Below, one piece after another: positions 28,922-37,733 of a DNA stretch of 64,000 nt. The translations under genes were made by a program, and so were the position numbers. Numbering within the stretch: the first letter of the stretch is position 1; the number at the start of each line of letters is the position of its first letter. The notes under the pieces are model-generated. The model had not been told where the DNA came from and searched no databases. It was given only the letters and a program-made list of their open reading frames with translations. The stretch is from contig NZ_JACVAA010000004.1 of NCBI RefSeq assembly GCF_014851565.1, positions 124,001 to 188,000 on the forward strand. The letters are read 5' to 3'. Source of the stretch: Pseudomonas sp. PDM15 (lineage in GTDB: Bacteria > Pseudomonadota > Gammaproteobacteria > Pseudomonadales > Pseudomonadaceae).

Positions 28922-29983
28922 ATGTCCGTCACCTTGCCGCCCCGCGGCCGCGGCACCGCCAGCAACCCGCACAACCGCTTCGCCCCGACCCGCAGCCAGG
29001 TCGAGGATGACGGCTGGTTTCAGGAGGAGACGCCGCCCTGCCGCGCTACCGAGGTGCGCGCGGAGCGAGCCAAGACGGTGATCACCCGAAACCAGTCGCC
29101 GGACGTCGGTTTCGATCGCTCGGTGAATCCCTATCGCGGCTGCGAGCATGGCTGCATCTATTGTTTTGCCCGGCCCAGCCACGCCTATTGGGACATGTCG
29201 CCGGGCATCGACTTCGAGACCCGGCTGATCGCCAAGACCAACCTGGCCGAGCGCCTGGAAGAGGAGCTGAGCAAGCCCGGCTATATGCCGCAGCCGATTG
29301 CCCTGGGCATCAACACCGATGCCTACCAGCCGATAGAGCGCGAGCAGCGCCTGACCCGCCAGGCCCTGGAGATTCTGCTGCGCTTCCGCCATCCGCTGCA
29401 CATCATCACCAAGAGCTCGCTGATCCTGCGCGACCTCGACCTGCTGCAGGAGCTGGCCAGCCGCAATCTGGTCAGCGTGGCGTTCAGCCTGACCACCCTG
29501 GACGACGATCTCAAGCGCATCATGGAGCCGCGTACCGCCTCGCCCGGCGCGCGCCTGCGGGCCATGCGCACTCTGGGCCAGGCCGGCGTACCGGTGACCG
29601 CGCTGGTGGCGCCGATCATCCCGATGATCAACGACATGGAGCTGGAGCGGATTCTCGAGGCGGCCCGCGACGCCGGCGCGCGCTCGGCCGGCTACGTGCT
29701 GTTGCGCCTGCCGCTGGAGATCGCCGAGCTGTTCGAGGAGTGGCTGCGCAGCCATTTCCCCGAGCGCGCCGAGCATGTGATGAGCCTGATCCGCCAGTCG
29801 CGCGGCGGCAAGAACTACGACAGCCGCTTCGGCACCCGCATGCGCGGCGAGGGCGCCTTCGCCGATCTGTTGTCGCAGCGCTTCAGCCTGGCGCGCAAAC
29901 GCCTCGGCCTGACACACCGCGATGGTTTCAACCTCGATTGCAGCCAGTTCGCCCCACCCGGTCGGCAACTGGCGTTGCTGTAA
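28922..29983 (+). CDS. Radical SAM protein of the PA0069 / Rv2578c family, SOS-regulated
   Basis: The protein has 353 residues. The iron-sulfur motif CxxxCxxC is Cys74, Cys78 and Cys81 in YRGCEHGCIYCFARPSH, the form found in SplB-like and Rv2578c-type proteins. The rest is a partial TIM barrel (ALGINTDAYQPIEREQRLTRQALEIL, then ITKSSLILRDLDLL). The reaction is unknown; a DNA or nucleotide repair role is suggested by the SplB-like signature and the LexA box. From memory, the P. aeruginosa homologue PA0069 is a LexA regulon member. Confidence 0.88.
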   Translation: MSVTLPPRGRGTASNPHNRFAPTRSQVEDDGWFQEETPPCRATEVRAERAKTVITRNQSPDVGFDRSVNPYRGCEHGCIYCFARPSHAYWDMSPGIDFETRLIAKTNLAERLEEELSKPGYMPQPIALGINTDAYQPIEREQRLTRQALEILLRFRHPLHIITKSSLILRDLDLLQELASRNLVSVAFSLTTLDDDLKRIMEPRTASPGARLRAMRTLGQAGVPVTALVAPIIPMINDMELERILEAARDAGARSAGYVLLRLPLEIAELFEEWLRSHFPERAEHVMSLIRQSRGGKNYDSRFGTRMRGEGAFADLLSQRFSLARKRLGLTHRDGFNLDCSQFAPPGRQLALL

Positions 29984-30080
29984 ACGAATTGTGACTCACC
30001 GGGGCTGGCAACTGTCCGCATGCCAGGTCGATAATCCGCACCGCGCGAAAGCGCGACGGTCCAGCACGAGGTGAGACGCC

Positions 30081-30806
30081 ATGCCCTACAAGCACAACGC
30101 CATTCCCCTGCAGGCGCGTACCGCGCCGGAGAGCGCCGATGAGGCGCTGAACGCCATCGTTGGTGGCTTCAAGCGCTTCCGCAACGAGGTCTTCCCGCAA
30201 CAGGAAGAGCTGTTCAAGGCCCTGGCCAGCGCACAGAACCCGCGCGCCATGTTCATCACCTGCGCCGACTCGCGCATCGTTCCCGAGCTGATCACCCAGA
30301 GCGCACCGGGCGACCTGTTCGTCACCCGCAACGTCGGCAACGTGGTGCCGGCCTACGGGCAGATGATGGGTGGCGTCTCCACCGCCATCGAGTACGCGGT
30401 GCTGGCCCTGGGTGTGCAGCACATCATCATCTGCGGCCACTCCGACTGCGGCGCGATGAAGGCGGTGCTGGCCCCCGAGACCCTGGAGAGCATGCCGACG
30501 GTGAAGGCCTGGCTGCGCCACAGCGAGGTGGCGCTCAAGGTGGTTGAGGCCAACTGTGGCTGCGAAGGCCACGACACCCTGGGCATCCTCACCGAGGAGA
30601 ACGTGGTGGCCCAGCTCAACCACCTGTGCACCCACCCCTCGGTGGCGGCGCGCGTGGCCAGCGGCCAGCTGTTCATCCATGGCTGGGTCTACGACATCGA
30701 GACCAGCGCGATCCGTGCCTACGACGCCGAGCGCGGGAGCTTCCTGCCGCTGGATGGCGAGGTGGTGCCGATGGCCACGCCCAGGGCGCGCTACCAGTCC
30801 CAGTGA
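30081..30806 (+). CDS. Beta-class carbonic anhydrase
   Basis: The protein has 241 residues. Zinc ligands Cys61, His120 and Cys123 are in FITCADSR and IICGHSDCGAM, with the catalytic Asp63-Arg65 dyad. It interconverts CO2 and bicarbonate in the cytosol. GAGGTGAGACGCC precedes the ATG. From memory the P. aeruginosa homologue is PA0102. A hairpin lies after the stop. Confidence 0.95.
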   Translation: MPYKHNAIPLQARTAPESADEALNAIVGGFKRFRNEVFPQQEELFKALASAQNPRAMFITCADSRIVPELITQSAPGDLFVTRNVGNVVPAYGQMMGGVSTAIEYAVLALGVQHIIICGHSDCGAMKAVLAPETLESMPTVKAWLRHSEVALKVVEANCGCEGHDTLGILTEENVVAQLNHLCTHPSVAARVASGQLFIHGWVYDIETSAIRAYDAERGSFLPLDGEVVPMATPRARYQSQ

Positions 30807-30811
30807 AACGA

Positions 30812-30835
30812 CGAGGCCCGCAATCGCGGGCCTCG
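30812..30835. terminator. Hairpin between convergent genes, no clear T-run
   Basis: A perfect 10-bp stem, CGAGGCCCGC (30812-30821) with GCGGGCCTCG (30826-30835), and a 4-base loop. Neither side has a strong T-tract, so termination is likely but not certain. Confidence 0.55.
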
Positions 30836-30852
30836 ATGTATCTGGGGATGGC

Positions 30853-31494
30853 TCAGGCCGGCAGGCCCAGCTCCACGCCCAGCTGGCGCGACAGGCACGG
30901 CCAGTTCTGCCAGGCCGCCACCGTCTGCGGATTGCTCAGGCGGGCGCGGTATTCCTGCACCGAGTCCTGCTGGAACACCTGCTCGTCCAGCATCCCCTCC
31001 ACCGCGTGGTGCACGGCTTCGTCCAACTGGTTGGCGAAGGGCTCGCCGATCAGCTGGTGGGCGATCACGTTGGCCACCGTGGTATCCAGCGGGATCAGCG
31101 GCTGGCCGAGGTGGGCGATATAGCGGTCGTTCACCTCCTCGACCAGGCGATGGGCGAGGTAGGCCTCGTCCAGCAGCGCATCCAGGCCCTGGTGTCCCTC
31201 CATGATGCTGGGCGGGCTGAGGAAGAACTGTTCGGCCAGCTTGAGCACCGGTTTCACCTGCGACTCGATGCCGGCCTCGCGGGCCACGGCGTTGGCGGCG
31301 TCGAGCACGTCCGGCACTTGCTCCACGTAGGCGGCGACGAAGCGTTCGAGCACGCCCCGCGCGTCGCTGGGGGGCAACTGGATGATCGGGTGCAGGCGGT
31401 CGAGCTGGCTATCGAGCTGGCGGGCCAGGTCACCGGTGGAGGTTTCGTGGACAAGGGCGCGCTGGATCTGGTCGCGCAGGGCGAGGGTATTCAT
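30853..31494 (-). CDS. Conserved hypothetical protein (213 aa)
   Basis: The product is soluble, leucine- and acid-rich, and mostly helical (for example LVHETSTGDLARQLDSQLDRLHPIIQL). It has no signal peptide and no recognised motif. ATG 31494 is preferred because GGAG lies 8 bp upstream; ATG 31515 would add seven residues. It lies between the carbonic anhydrase gene and the cox operon. The function is unknown. Confidence 0.75.
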   Translation of the reverse strand: MNTLALRDQIQRALVHETSTGDLARQLDSQLDRLHPIIQLPPSDARGVLERFVAAYVEQVPDVLDAANAVAREAGIESQVKPVLKLAEQFFLSPPSIMEGHQGLDALLDEAYLAHRLVEEVNDRYIAHLGQPLIPLDTTVANVIAHQLIGEPFANQLDEAVHHAVEGMLDEQVFQQDSVQEYRARLSNPQTVAAWQNWPCLSRQLGVELGLPA

Positions 31495-31869
31495 GACGGC
31501 TCCGGACAGGGACATGAGGCAAGCAAACGAGAATTCACGTTAGCTGGCGAAGGACGCCGGCTAAGACCTGATTGTCATAATTATTTAATTTTTATTCGGC
31601 AACGCTATATCCCAGGCACCGCTCTGCGGCGCATCCCGCATCGCTCTAAGCCTGCACGGCAGGCGCAGAAATGGGGCGTTATTTTTCTGACTGCGTTGTG
31701 CTGACGCGGTCGCTGGCTATACTCGAAATCGCAAGGCGTTTACCTGATGGAACCGGACGGGCTTCGGCACGGAGAGGTTTCGACAAGTAGTAGCCAGCCG
31801 TTTTGGCAGTCGATCCCTTTGCCGCAGGCTTAGCCGGCGGGATAACAAGAACAACGAGGGGAACCCGCA
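31495..31869. other. Intergenic region upstream of coxB
   Basis: This gap of 375 bp holds no convincing gene. The left third is AT-rich (around 31572-31600) and probably carries the promoter of the minus-strand hypothetical. The middle holds a likely coxB promoter near 31717. The last 120 bp would be a long 5' leader of coxB with no clear riboswitch or attenuator. Confidence 0.6.
31696..31723 (+). promoter_or_regulatory. Candidate promoter of the cox operon (sigma-S-like -10)
   Basis: CTATACT (31717-31723) fits the -10 element preferred by sigma-S. A weak TTGTGC (31696-31701) lies 15 bp upstream. From literature memory, the aa3 oxidase of P. aeruginosa is RpoS-dependent and starvation-induced, which agrees. 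The leader to coxB would be about 140 nt. Confidence 0.4.
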
Positions 31870-32994
31870 ATGATGCGACATCCACGAGTCTGGATGGGCC
31901 TCCTGCTGTGGTTGACATTTGGCTCGGCGCACGCCGAGTGGGCAGTGAATATGCTGCCGGGTGTCACCGAGGTCAGCCGTTCAGTCTTCGACCTGCACAT
32001 GATCATTTTCTGGATCTGCGTCGTGATCGGCGTGGTGGTCTTCGGCGTGATGTTCTGGTCGATGCTGATCCACCGCCGCTCCACCGGCCAGCAGCCGGCG
32101 CATTTCCACGAAAGCACCACGGTAGAGATTCTCTGGACTGTCGTGCCCTTCGTCATCCTGGTGGCGATGGCCGTTCCGGCCACCAAGACGCTGATCGACA
32201 TTTACGACACTTCCGAATCGGAACTGGACATCCAGGTCACCGGTTACCAGTGGAAGTGGCACTACAAGTACCTGGGCCAGGACGTCGAGTTCTTCAGCAA
32301 CCTGGCTACGCCTTCCGACCAGATCTACAACAAGGCCGAGAAGGACGAGCATTACCTGCTCGAGGTCGACCAGCCGCTGGTGGTGCCCGTGGGGACCAAG
32401 GTGCGCTTCCTGATCACCGCCGCCGACGTGATCCACTCCTGGTGGGTACCGGCCCTGGCCGTGAAGAAGGACGCCATCCCCGGCTTCGTCAACGAATCCT
32501 GGACCCGCATCGAGGAACCCGGTCTCTACCGCGGTCAGTGCACCGAGCTGTGCGGCAAGGACCACGGCTTCATGCCGGTGGTGGTCGAGGCCAAGAGCAA
32601 GGAAGACTTCGCCAAGTGGCTGGCCGAGCGCAAGGAAGAGGCCGCCAAGATCAAGGAGCTGACCAGCAAGGAGTGGACCCGCGAGGAGCTGATGGCCCGC
32701 GGCGAGAAGGCCTACCAGACCAACTGCGCCTCCTGCCACCAGCCGAACGGCGAGGGTCTGCCGCCGATGTTCCCTGCGCTCAAGGGCTCGAAGATCGCCA
32801 CCGGCGCAGCCGCCGACCACATCCGCATCGTGGTCGAGGGCAAGCAGGGCACCGCCATGGCCGCGTTCGGCAAGCAGCTGTCGGAAGTCGACCTCGCCGC
32901 CATCATCACCTACGAGCGCAACGCCTGGGGTAACAATGTCGGCGACATGGTCACCCCGAAGGACATCCTCGCGTTCAAACAGGCTCAGGAGTAA
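31870..32994 (+). CDS. coxB: Cytochrome c oxidase subunit II with fused cytochrome c domain
   Basis: The protein has 374 residues. A signal peptide (about 1-22) and two membrane helices precede the CuA domain. The CuA ligands Cys224, Cys228, His232 and Met235 are in CTELCGKDHGFM. A C-terminal haem c domain has CASCH at 286-290, so this is a caa3-like subunit II. It receives electrons from cytochrome c for the aa3 oxidase. GAGGGGAACC precedes the tandem ATG codons. Confidence 0.96.
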   Translation: MMRHPRVWMGLLLWLTFGSAHAEWAVNMLPGVTEVSRSVFDLHMIIFWICVVIGVVVFGVMFWSMLIHRRSTGQQPAHFHESTTVEILWTVVPFVILVAMAVPATKTLIDIYDTSESELDIQVTGYQWKWHYKYLGQDVEFFSNLATPSDQIYNKAEKDEHYLLEVDQPLVVPVGTKVRFLITAADVIHSWWVPALAVKKDAIPGFVNESWTRIEEPGLYRGQCTELCGKDHGFMPVVVEAKSKEDFAKWLAERKEEAAKIKELTSKEWTREELMARGEKAYQTNCASCHQPNGEGLPPMFPALKGSKIATGAAADHIRIVVEGKQGTAMAAFGKQLSEVDLAAIITYERNAWGNNVGDMVTPKDILAFKQAQE

Positions 32995-32998
32995 GGAC

Positions 32999-34603
32999 AT
33001 GAGTGCAGTGATCGATCCGGGCCATGCTGGCCACGGTCATGCCGGACATGACCATCACCATGGCCCTGCCAAGGGCCTGATGCGCTGGGTGCTGACCACC
33101 AACCACAAGGACATCGGCACGATGTACCTGTGGTTCAGCTTCGCCATGTTCCTGCTCGGCGGGTCCATGGCCATGGTGATCCGCGCGGAACTGTTCCAGC
33201 CGGGCCTGCAGATTGTCGAGCCGGCCTTCTTCAACCAGATGACCACCATGCACGGTCTGATCATGGTGTTCGGCGCCGTGATGCCGGCCTTCGTCGGCCT
33301 GGCCAACTGGATGATCCCGCTGATGGTCGGCGCGCCGGATATGGCCCTGCCGCGGATGAACAACTTCAGCTTCTGGTTGCTGCCGGCGGCCTTCGGCCTG
33401 CTGGTCAGCACTCTGTTCACCGAGGGCGGCGGGCCGAACTTCGGCTGGACCTTCTACGCGCCGCTGTCGACTACCTATGCGCCGGAGTCGGTGACCTTCT
33501 TCATCTTTGCCATCCACCTGATGGGCATCAGCTCGATCATGGGCGCGATCAACGTGATCGCCACCATCCTCAACCTGCGCGCCCCCGGCATGACCCTGAT
33601 GAAGATGCCGCTGTTCGTTTGGACCTGGCTGATCACCGCCTTCCTGCTGATCGCGGTGATGCCGGTGCTGGCCGGGGTGGTGACCATGATGCTGATGGAC
33701 ATCCACTTCGGCACCAGCTTCTTCAGCGCGGCCGGTGGCGGTGACCCGGTGCTGTTCCAGCACGTGTTCTGGTTCTTCGGCCATCCCGAGGTGTACATCA
33801 TGATCCTGCCGGCCTTCGGCGCCGTCAGCGCGATCATCCCGGCCTTCGCGCGCAAGCCGCTGTTCGGCTACACCTCGATGGTCTATGCCACCGCCTCGAT
33901 CGCCTTCCTCTCGTTCATCGTCTGGGCGCACCACATGTTCACCGTCGGCATACCGCTGACCGGCGAGCTGTTCTTCATGTACGCCACCATGCTGATCGCC
34001 GTGCCCACCGGGGTGAAGGTGTTCAACTGGGTGAGCACCATGTGGCAAGGCTCGATGACTTTCGAGACGCCGATGCTGTTCGCCGTGGCCTTCGTCATCC
34101 TGTTCACCATTGGCGGCTTCTCCGGCCTGATGCTGGCCATCGCCCCGGCGGACTTCCAGTACCACGACACCTACTTCGTGGTGGCGCACTTCCACTACGT
34201 GCTGGTGCCCGGCGCGATCTTCGGCATCTTCGCCTCGGCGTATTACTGGTTGCCCAAGTGGACCGGCCACATGTACGACGAGACCCTCGGCAAGCTGCAC
34301 TTCTGGATGAGCTTCATCGGCATGAACATGGCGTTCTTCCCGATGCACTTCGTCGGCCTGGCTGGCATGCCGCGGCGGATTCCGGACTACAACCTGCAGT
34401 TCGCCGACTTCAACATGATCTCGTCGATCGGTGCCTTCACCTTCGGCGCCACCCAGTTCCTCTTCCTGTTCATCGTCATCAAGTGCATCCGCAGCGGCAA
34501 ACCGGCCGCGGCCAAGCCCTGGGACGGTGCCGAGGGGCTGGAGTGGACGGTGCCTTCGCCGGCGCCCTACCACACCTTCACCACTCCGCCGGAAGTGAAG
34601 TAG
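32999..34603 (+). CDS. coxA: Cytochrome c oxidase subunit I
   Basis: The protein has 534 residues. It carries haem a and the haem a3-CuB centre and has about 12 membrane helices. Conserved segments are MTTMHGLIMVFGAVMPAF, FWFFGHPEVYIMILPAFG (CuB His and cross-linked Tyr) and HDTYFVVAHFHYVLV. The N-terminus has an unusual His-rich stretch (HAGHGHAGHDHHHG at about 9-22). AAGGAC precedes ATG 32999, four bases after the coxB stop. Confidence 0.97.
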   Translation: MSAVIDPGHAGHGHAGHDHHHGPAKGLMRWVLTTNHKDIGTMYLWFSFAMFLLGGSMAMVIRAELFQPGLQIVEPAFFNQMTTMHGLIMVFGAVMPAFVGLANWMIPLMVGAPDMALPRMNNFSFWLLPAAFGLLVSTLFTEGGGPNFGWTFYAPLSTTYAPESVTFFIFAIHLMGISSIMGAINVIATILNLRAPGMTLMKMPLFVWTWLITAFLLIAVMPVLAGVVTMMLMDIHFGTSFFSAAGGGDPVLFQHVFWFFGHPEVYIMILPAFGAVSAIIPAFARKPLFGYTSMVYATASIAFLSFIVWAHHMFTVGIPLTGELFFMYATMLIAVPTGVKVFNWVSTMWQGSMTFETPMLFAVAFVILFTIGGFSGLMLAIAPADFQYHDTYFVVAHFHYVLVPGAIFGIFASAYYWLPKWTGHMYDETLGKLHFWMSFIGMNMAFFPMHFVGLAGMPRRIPDYNLQFADFNMISSIGAFTFGATQFLFLFIVIKCIRSGKPAAAKPWDGAEGLEWTVPSPAPYHTFTTPPEVK

Positions 34604-34613
34604 GAGCGCGCCC

Positions 34614-35192
34614 GTGAGCGAAGCCCTGGACAACCGCCGCCTGGTCCTCCGCCTGCTGGCGGTGGTGGTCGGCATGTTCGCCTTCGGCTTCCTCCTGGTG
34701 CCGATCTACGACGTGATGTGCCAGGCCTTCGGCATCAATGGCAAGACGGCCTCGGCTTACCAGGGCGAGCAGGTGGTGGACGAGGCGCGCCAGGTGCGCG
34801 TGCAGTTCCTCGCCACCAACGCCGCGGACATGGTCTGGGAGTTCCGCCCCAAGGCGGACGAGCTGACGGTGATGGCGGGAGCGAGCAACGAGATGCTGTT
34901 CGTTGCCTACAACCCGACCGAAAAGCCGATGACCGCCCAGGCCATCCCCAGCGTGGCGCCGTCCAAGGCCGCCGCCTTCTTCCACAAGACCGAATGCTTC
35001 TGCTTCACCCAGCAGGTGCTGCAACCCGGCGAGCGCATCGAGATGCCGGTGCGCTTCATCGTCGACAGAGATCTACCCAAGGATGTGAAGCACCTGACCC
35101 TGGCCTACACCCTGTTCGATATCACTGCGCGCAAACCGCCCGTCGCGCAGGCGACTCTTGCCCAGACAGCCCCTAGCCGGGCGGCTCCATAA
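34614..35192 (+). CDS. ctaG: Cytochrome c oxidase assembly protein CtaG (Cox11)
   Basis: The protein has 192 residues. One N-terminal membrane helix (LVLRLLAVVVGMFAFGFLLVPIYDVMC) precedes a periplasmic beta domain. The copper-binding CFCF motif lies near 124-127 (KTECFCFTQQ). It delivers copper to the CuB site of CoxA. The start is GTG 34614 with TAGGAGCG upstream. It sits between coxA and coxC as in other pseudomonads. Confidence 0.95.
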   Translation: MSEALDNRRLVLRLLAVVVGMFAFGFLLVPIYDVMCQAFGINGKTASAYQGEQVVDEARQVRVQFLATNAADMVWEFRPKADELTVMAGASNEMLFVAYNPTEKPMTAQAIPSVAPSKAAAFFHKTECFCFTQQVLQPGERIEMPVRFIVDRDLPKDVKHLTLAYTLFDITARKPPVAQATLAQTAPSRAAP

Positions 35193-35204
35193 GGAGAACA
35201 AGAA

Positions 35205-36092
35205 ATGTCGAGTCACGAGAACTACTACGTTCCCGCCCAGAGCAAGTGGCCGATCATCGCCACCATCGGCATGCTCACCACCGTCTACGGTGTCGGCACC
35301 TGGTTCAACGACCTCAAGGCCGACCGCGCCGAATCCAACGGTCCGCTGATCTTCTTCATCGGTGGCCTGATCCTCGCCTACATGCTGTTCGGCTGGTTCG
35401 GCAACGTGATCAAGGAAAGCCGCGAGGGCCTGTACAGCCCGCAGATGGACCGCTCGTTCCGCTGGGGCATGAGCTGGTTCATCTTCTCCGAGGTGATGTT
35501 CTTCGCCGCCTTCTTCGGTGTGCTGTTCTACGTGCGCACCTGGGCAGCCCCCTGGCTAGGCGGTGAGGGCGACAAGGGCGTATCCAACATGCTGTGGCCT
35601 AACTTCGAGTACACCTGGCCGCTGCTGAACAACCCGGACCCGAAACTCTTCCCGGCGCCCAGCGGCGTGATCTCGGCCTGGGGGCTGCCGCTGCTCAACA
35701 CCATTCTGCTGGTGACATCCAGCTTCACCGTGACCTTCGCCCACCACGCGCTGAAGAAGGACAACCGCAAGCAGCTGAAGATCTGGCTGGCGCTGACCGT
35801 GCTGCTCGGTATCGCCTTCCTGTTCTTCCAGGTTGAGGAGTACATCCACGCCTACAACGAGCTAGGCCTGACCCTGGGCTCGGGCATCTACGGCGCCACC
35901 TTCTTCATGCTCACCGGTTTCCACGGTGCGCACGTGACCCTCGGCGCGCTGATGCTTTCAATCATGCTGGTGCGGGTGTGGCGTGGGCACTTCAATGCCG
36001 ACCAGCACTTCGCCTTCGAGGCGGCCAGCTGGTACTGGCACTTCGTCGACGTGGTGTGGATCGGCCTGTTCGTCTTCGTCTACATCCTGTAG
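35205..36092 (+). CDS. coxC: Cytochrome c oxidase subunit III
   Basis: The protein has 295 residues and about seven membrane helices. Typical segments are YVPAQSKWPIIATIGMLT, FRWGMSWFIFSEVMFFAAFFG, and LTGFHGAHVTLGALML near the C-terminus, followed by SWYWHFVDVVWIGLFVFVY. It stabilises the oxidase core. AAGGAG precedes the ATG. A small gene on the opposite strand ends 7 bp downstream. Confidence 0.96.
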   Translation: MSSHENYYVPAQSKWPIIATIGMLTTVYGVGTWFNDLKADRAESNGPLIFFIGGLILAYMLFGWFGNVIKESREGLYSPQMDRSFRWGMSWFIFSEVMFFAAFFGVLFYVRTWAAPWLGGEGDKGVSNMLWPNFEYTWPLLNNPDPKLFPAPSGVISAWGLPLLNTILLVTSSFTVTFAHHALKKDNRKQLKIWLALTVLLGIAFLFFQVEEYIHAYNELGLTLGSGIYGATFFMLTGFHGAHVTLGALMLSIMLVRVWRGHFNADQHFAFEAASWYWHFVDVVWIGLFVFVYIL

Positions 36093-36098
36093 CGGGGT

Positions 36099-36302
36099 TC
36101 ACCAGGTGACATGAGAAACCAGCTGGCCGCTGAAGAAACCCCAGGAGATCAAGGCCAGGGTAGCGGCGGCCAGGATCACGCGGACGGTGAGGGCGTTAAC
36201 CACCCGCGAACCGCGGCCCTCATCCTTGACCAGGAAGAACAGGCCGCTGAACAGGCTGACCAGGGTGGCCAGCAGTAGGAGGATGATCGCGGCCTTGAGC
36301 AT
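36099..36302 (-). CDS. DUF2909 twin-transmembrane protein
   Basis: The protein has 67 residues with two hydrophobic helices (AAIILLLLATLVSLFSGLFFLVK and VILAAATLALISWGFF) joined by a short charged loop DEGRGSR. This is the DUF2909 pattern. It is encoded against the cox genes, between coxC and SURF1, a position I recall for its homologue in P. aeruginosa. It may be an oxidase-associated membrane protein. Confidence 0.87.
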   Translation of the reverse strand: MLKAAIILLLLATLVSLFSGLFFLVKDEGRGSRVVNALTVRVILAAATLALISWGFFSGQLVSHVTW

Positions 36303-36379
36303 GCGTGACTCCGGGGGATGGGGGAGATGGTGTGCAGTTCCAGTATAGCCAGCCGTGTCCGGGCTTTCGGGGGAAGGCC

Positions 36380-37135
36380 TTGAACGGCTTTCGCCCGGGC
36401 GTGTTGCCCAGCATCGTGGTGGCTCTGTTGCTGCCGCTGCTGGTCGGCCTGGGTTTCTGGCAACTGGCGCGCGCCGAGGAGAAGCGCGCCCTGCTCGCCG
36501 ATTTCGAGGCGCGTCAGCACGCTGAGCCCATTGCCGTGACCGAGCTGGAGCGGCGCTCCGACCTCGCCCACCTGCGCATCCGCTTGCAGGGCCAGTTCGA
36601 CGAACGCCACAGCCTGCTGCTGGACAACCGCCAGCGCGGCGGCCAGGTCGGCGTCGAGCTGTTGCAACCCTTCTACGACCAACCCAGCGGCTTGTGGCTG
36701 CTGGTCAACCGCGGCTGGCTGCCCTGGCCGGATCGGCGCAATCCTCCTTCTTTCACCACGCCCGAGCAGCCGCTGGAGCTGGTGGCGCGAGTTTATGTGC
36801 CGGTCGGCGAGGCCTTCCAGCTGCAGGCCGATCCGGTTGGCGGTGACTGGCCGCGACTGATCACCGTCGTCGAACCGGAGCGCCTGTGGCGCCAGCTCGG
36901 CCGTGGCGGCATGGCCTACGAAGTACGCCTGGAACCCGGCCCCGCCGCCTACCAGGCCGAGTGGCCGCTGGTGGCCATGGGCCCGGAGAAGCACAGCGGC
37001 TACGCCGTGCAGTGGTTCGCCCTGGCCGTCGCCCTGAGCGGCCTCTACCTCTATCTCGGCATTCACAATTCAAGACAGATCGCGCGGGAGCAACAGCATG
37101 AGCACAGCCATGAATCCGGCCCTTTCCACTCCTGA
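36380..37135 (+). CDS. SURF1 family cytochrome oxidase biogenesis protein
   Basis: The protein has about 251 residues. Two membrane helices, one at each end (SIVVALLLPLLVGLGFWQLARAEEKRALL and QWFALAVALSGLYLYLGI), flank a periplasmic domain with LLDNRQRGGQVGVELLQPF and LLVNRGWLPW, classic SURF1 signatures. It helps insert haem a into CoxA. TTG 36380 with GGAAGG upstream was chosen; other starts, including GTG 36398, are possible. The 3' end overlaps the next gene by 38 bp. Confidence 0.88.
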   Translation: MNGFRPGVLPSIVVALLLPLLVGLGFWQLARAEEKRALLADFEARQHAEPIAVTELERRSDLAHLRIRLQGQFDERHSLLLDNRQRGGQVGVELLQPFYDQPSGLWLLVNRGWLPWPDRRNPPSFTTPEQPLELVARVYVPVGEAFQLQADPVGGDWPRLITVVEPERLWRQLGRGGMAYEVRLEPGPAAYQAEWPLVAMGPEKHSGYAVQWFALAVALSGLYLYLGIHNSRQIAREQQHEHSHESGPFHS

Positions 37136-37691
37136 GGCGCCACCGGCGCGCGCCCGCGGGCGCTGGCAGCTGATCCTGCTGCTGCTGGTGGCGATCGGCC
37201 CGATGATCCTCGCCACCGCCATGTACCAGTGGCGCTTCTGGGTACCGGATGCGCGCAACTACCACGGCGCCCTGATCGGCGACGGCAGCCAGCTGGCCGA
37301 TATCGGTGTGCAAGGCGCTGCCCAGGAACGCTGGCAACTGCTGGTGACCACGCCCGGCGATTGCGCCGACGACTGCCGCCAGCTGGTCTACACCGCCCGG
37401 CAAATCCATATCGGTCTGAATCGCGATGCCACCCGCGCCGCGCATGGCCTGGCCGTGGCCCGGCCGCTGGCGGCCGATTACGACCAGCAGTTGCAGCGCG
37501 AGTACCCGCAGCTGGGTCGTTACTCGCTGGACACTCTGCGCTACCAGAAGGCCGTGCCCGCTGGCGAAGGTGCCCAGCTGTGGATAGTCGACCCGAACGG
37601 CAACCTGGTGCTGCGCTACGACGGCAAGACCAAGGGCAAGGACATCCTCAACGACCTGCGCCTCTTGCTGAAGCTGTCGCAGATCGGCTGA
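37098..37691 (+). CDS. Membrane-anchored protein of the cox cluster, thioredoxin-fold-like
   Basis: The protein has 197 residues. A cytosolic tail of about 22 residues precedes one membrane helix (WQLILLLLVAIGPMILATAMY). The periplasmic part contains CADDCRQLVYTARQIH, a CxxxC arrangement as in Sco proteins, and ends with VDPNGNLVLRYDGKTKGKDILNDLRLLLKLSQIG, a thioredoxin-like C-terminus. A role in copper or thiol handling for the oxidase is likely but unproven. It is embedded between SURF1 and ctaA. Confidence 0.83.
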   Translation: MSTAMNPALSTPEAPPARARGRWQLILLLLVAIGPMILATAMYQWRFWVPDARNYHGALIGDGSQLADIGVQGAAQERWQLLVTTPGDCADDCRQLVYTARQIHIGLNRDATRAAHGLAVARPLAADYDQQLQREYPQLGRYSLDTLRYQKAVPAGEGAQLWIVDPNGNLVLRYDGKTKGKDILNDLRLLLKLSQIG

Positions 37692-37733
37692 TCGACTCGG
37701 ACTGCTGGCCCATAACAATAAGAGAGGCCCCGG

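Noticed and set aside
32975..34675. Open frame of about 566 codons opposite coxA
   Set aside because: Antisense to a conserved membrane subunit; Arg/His/Gln-rich and without homology that I can see.
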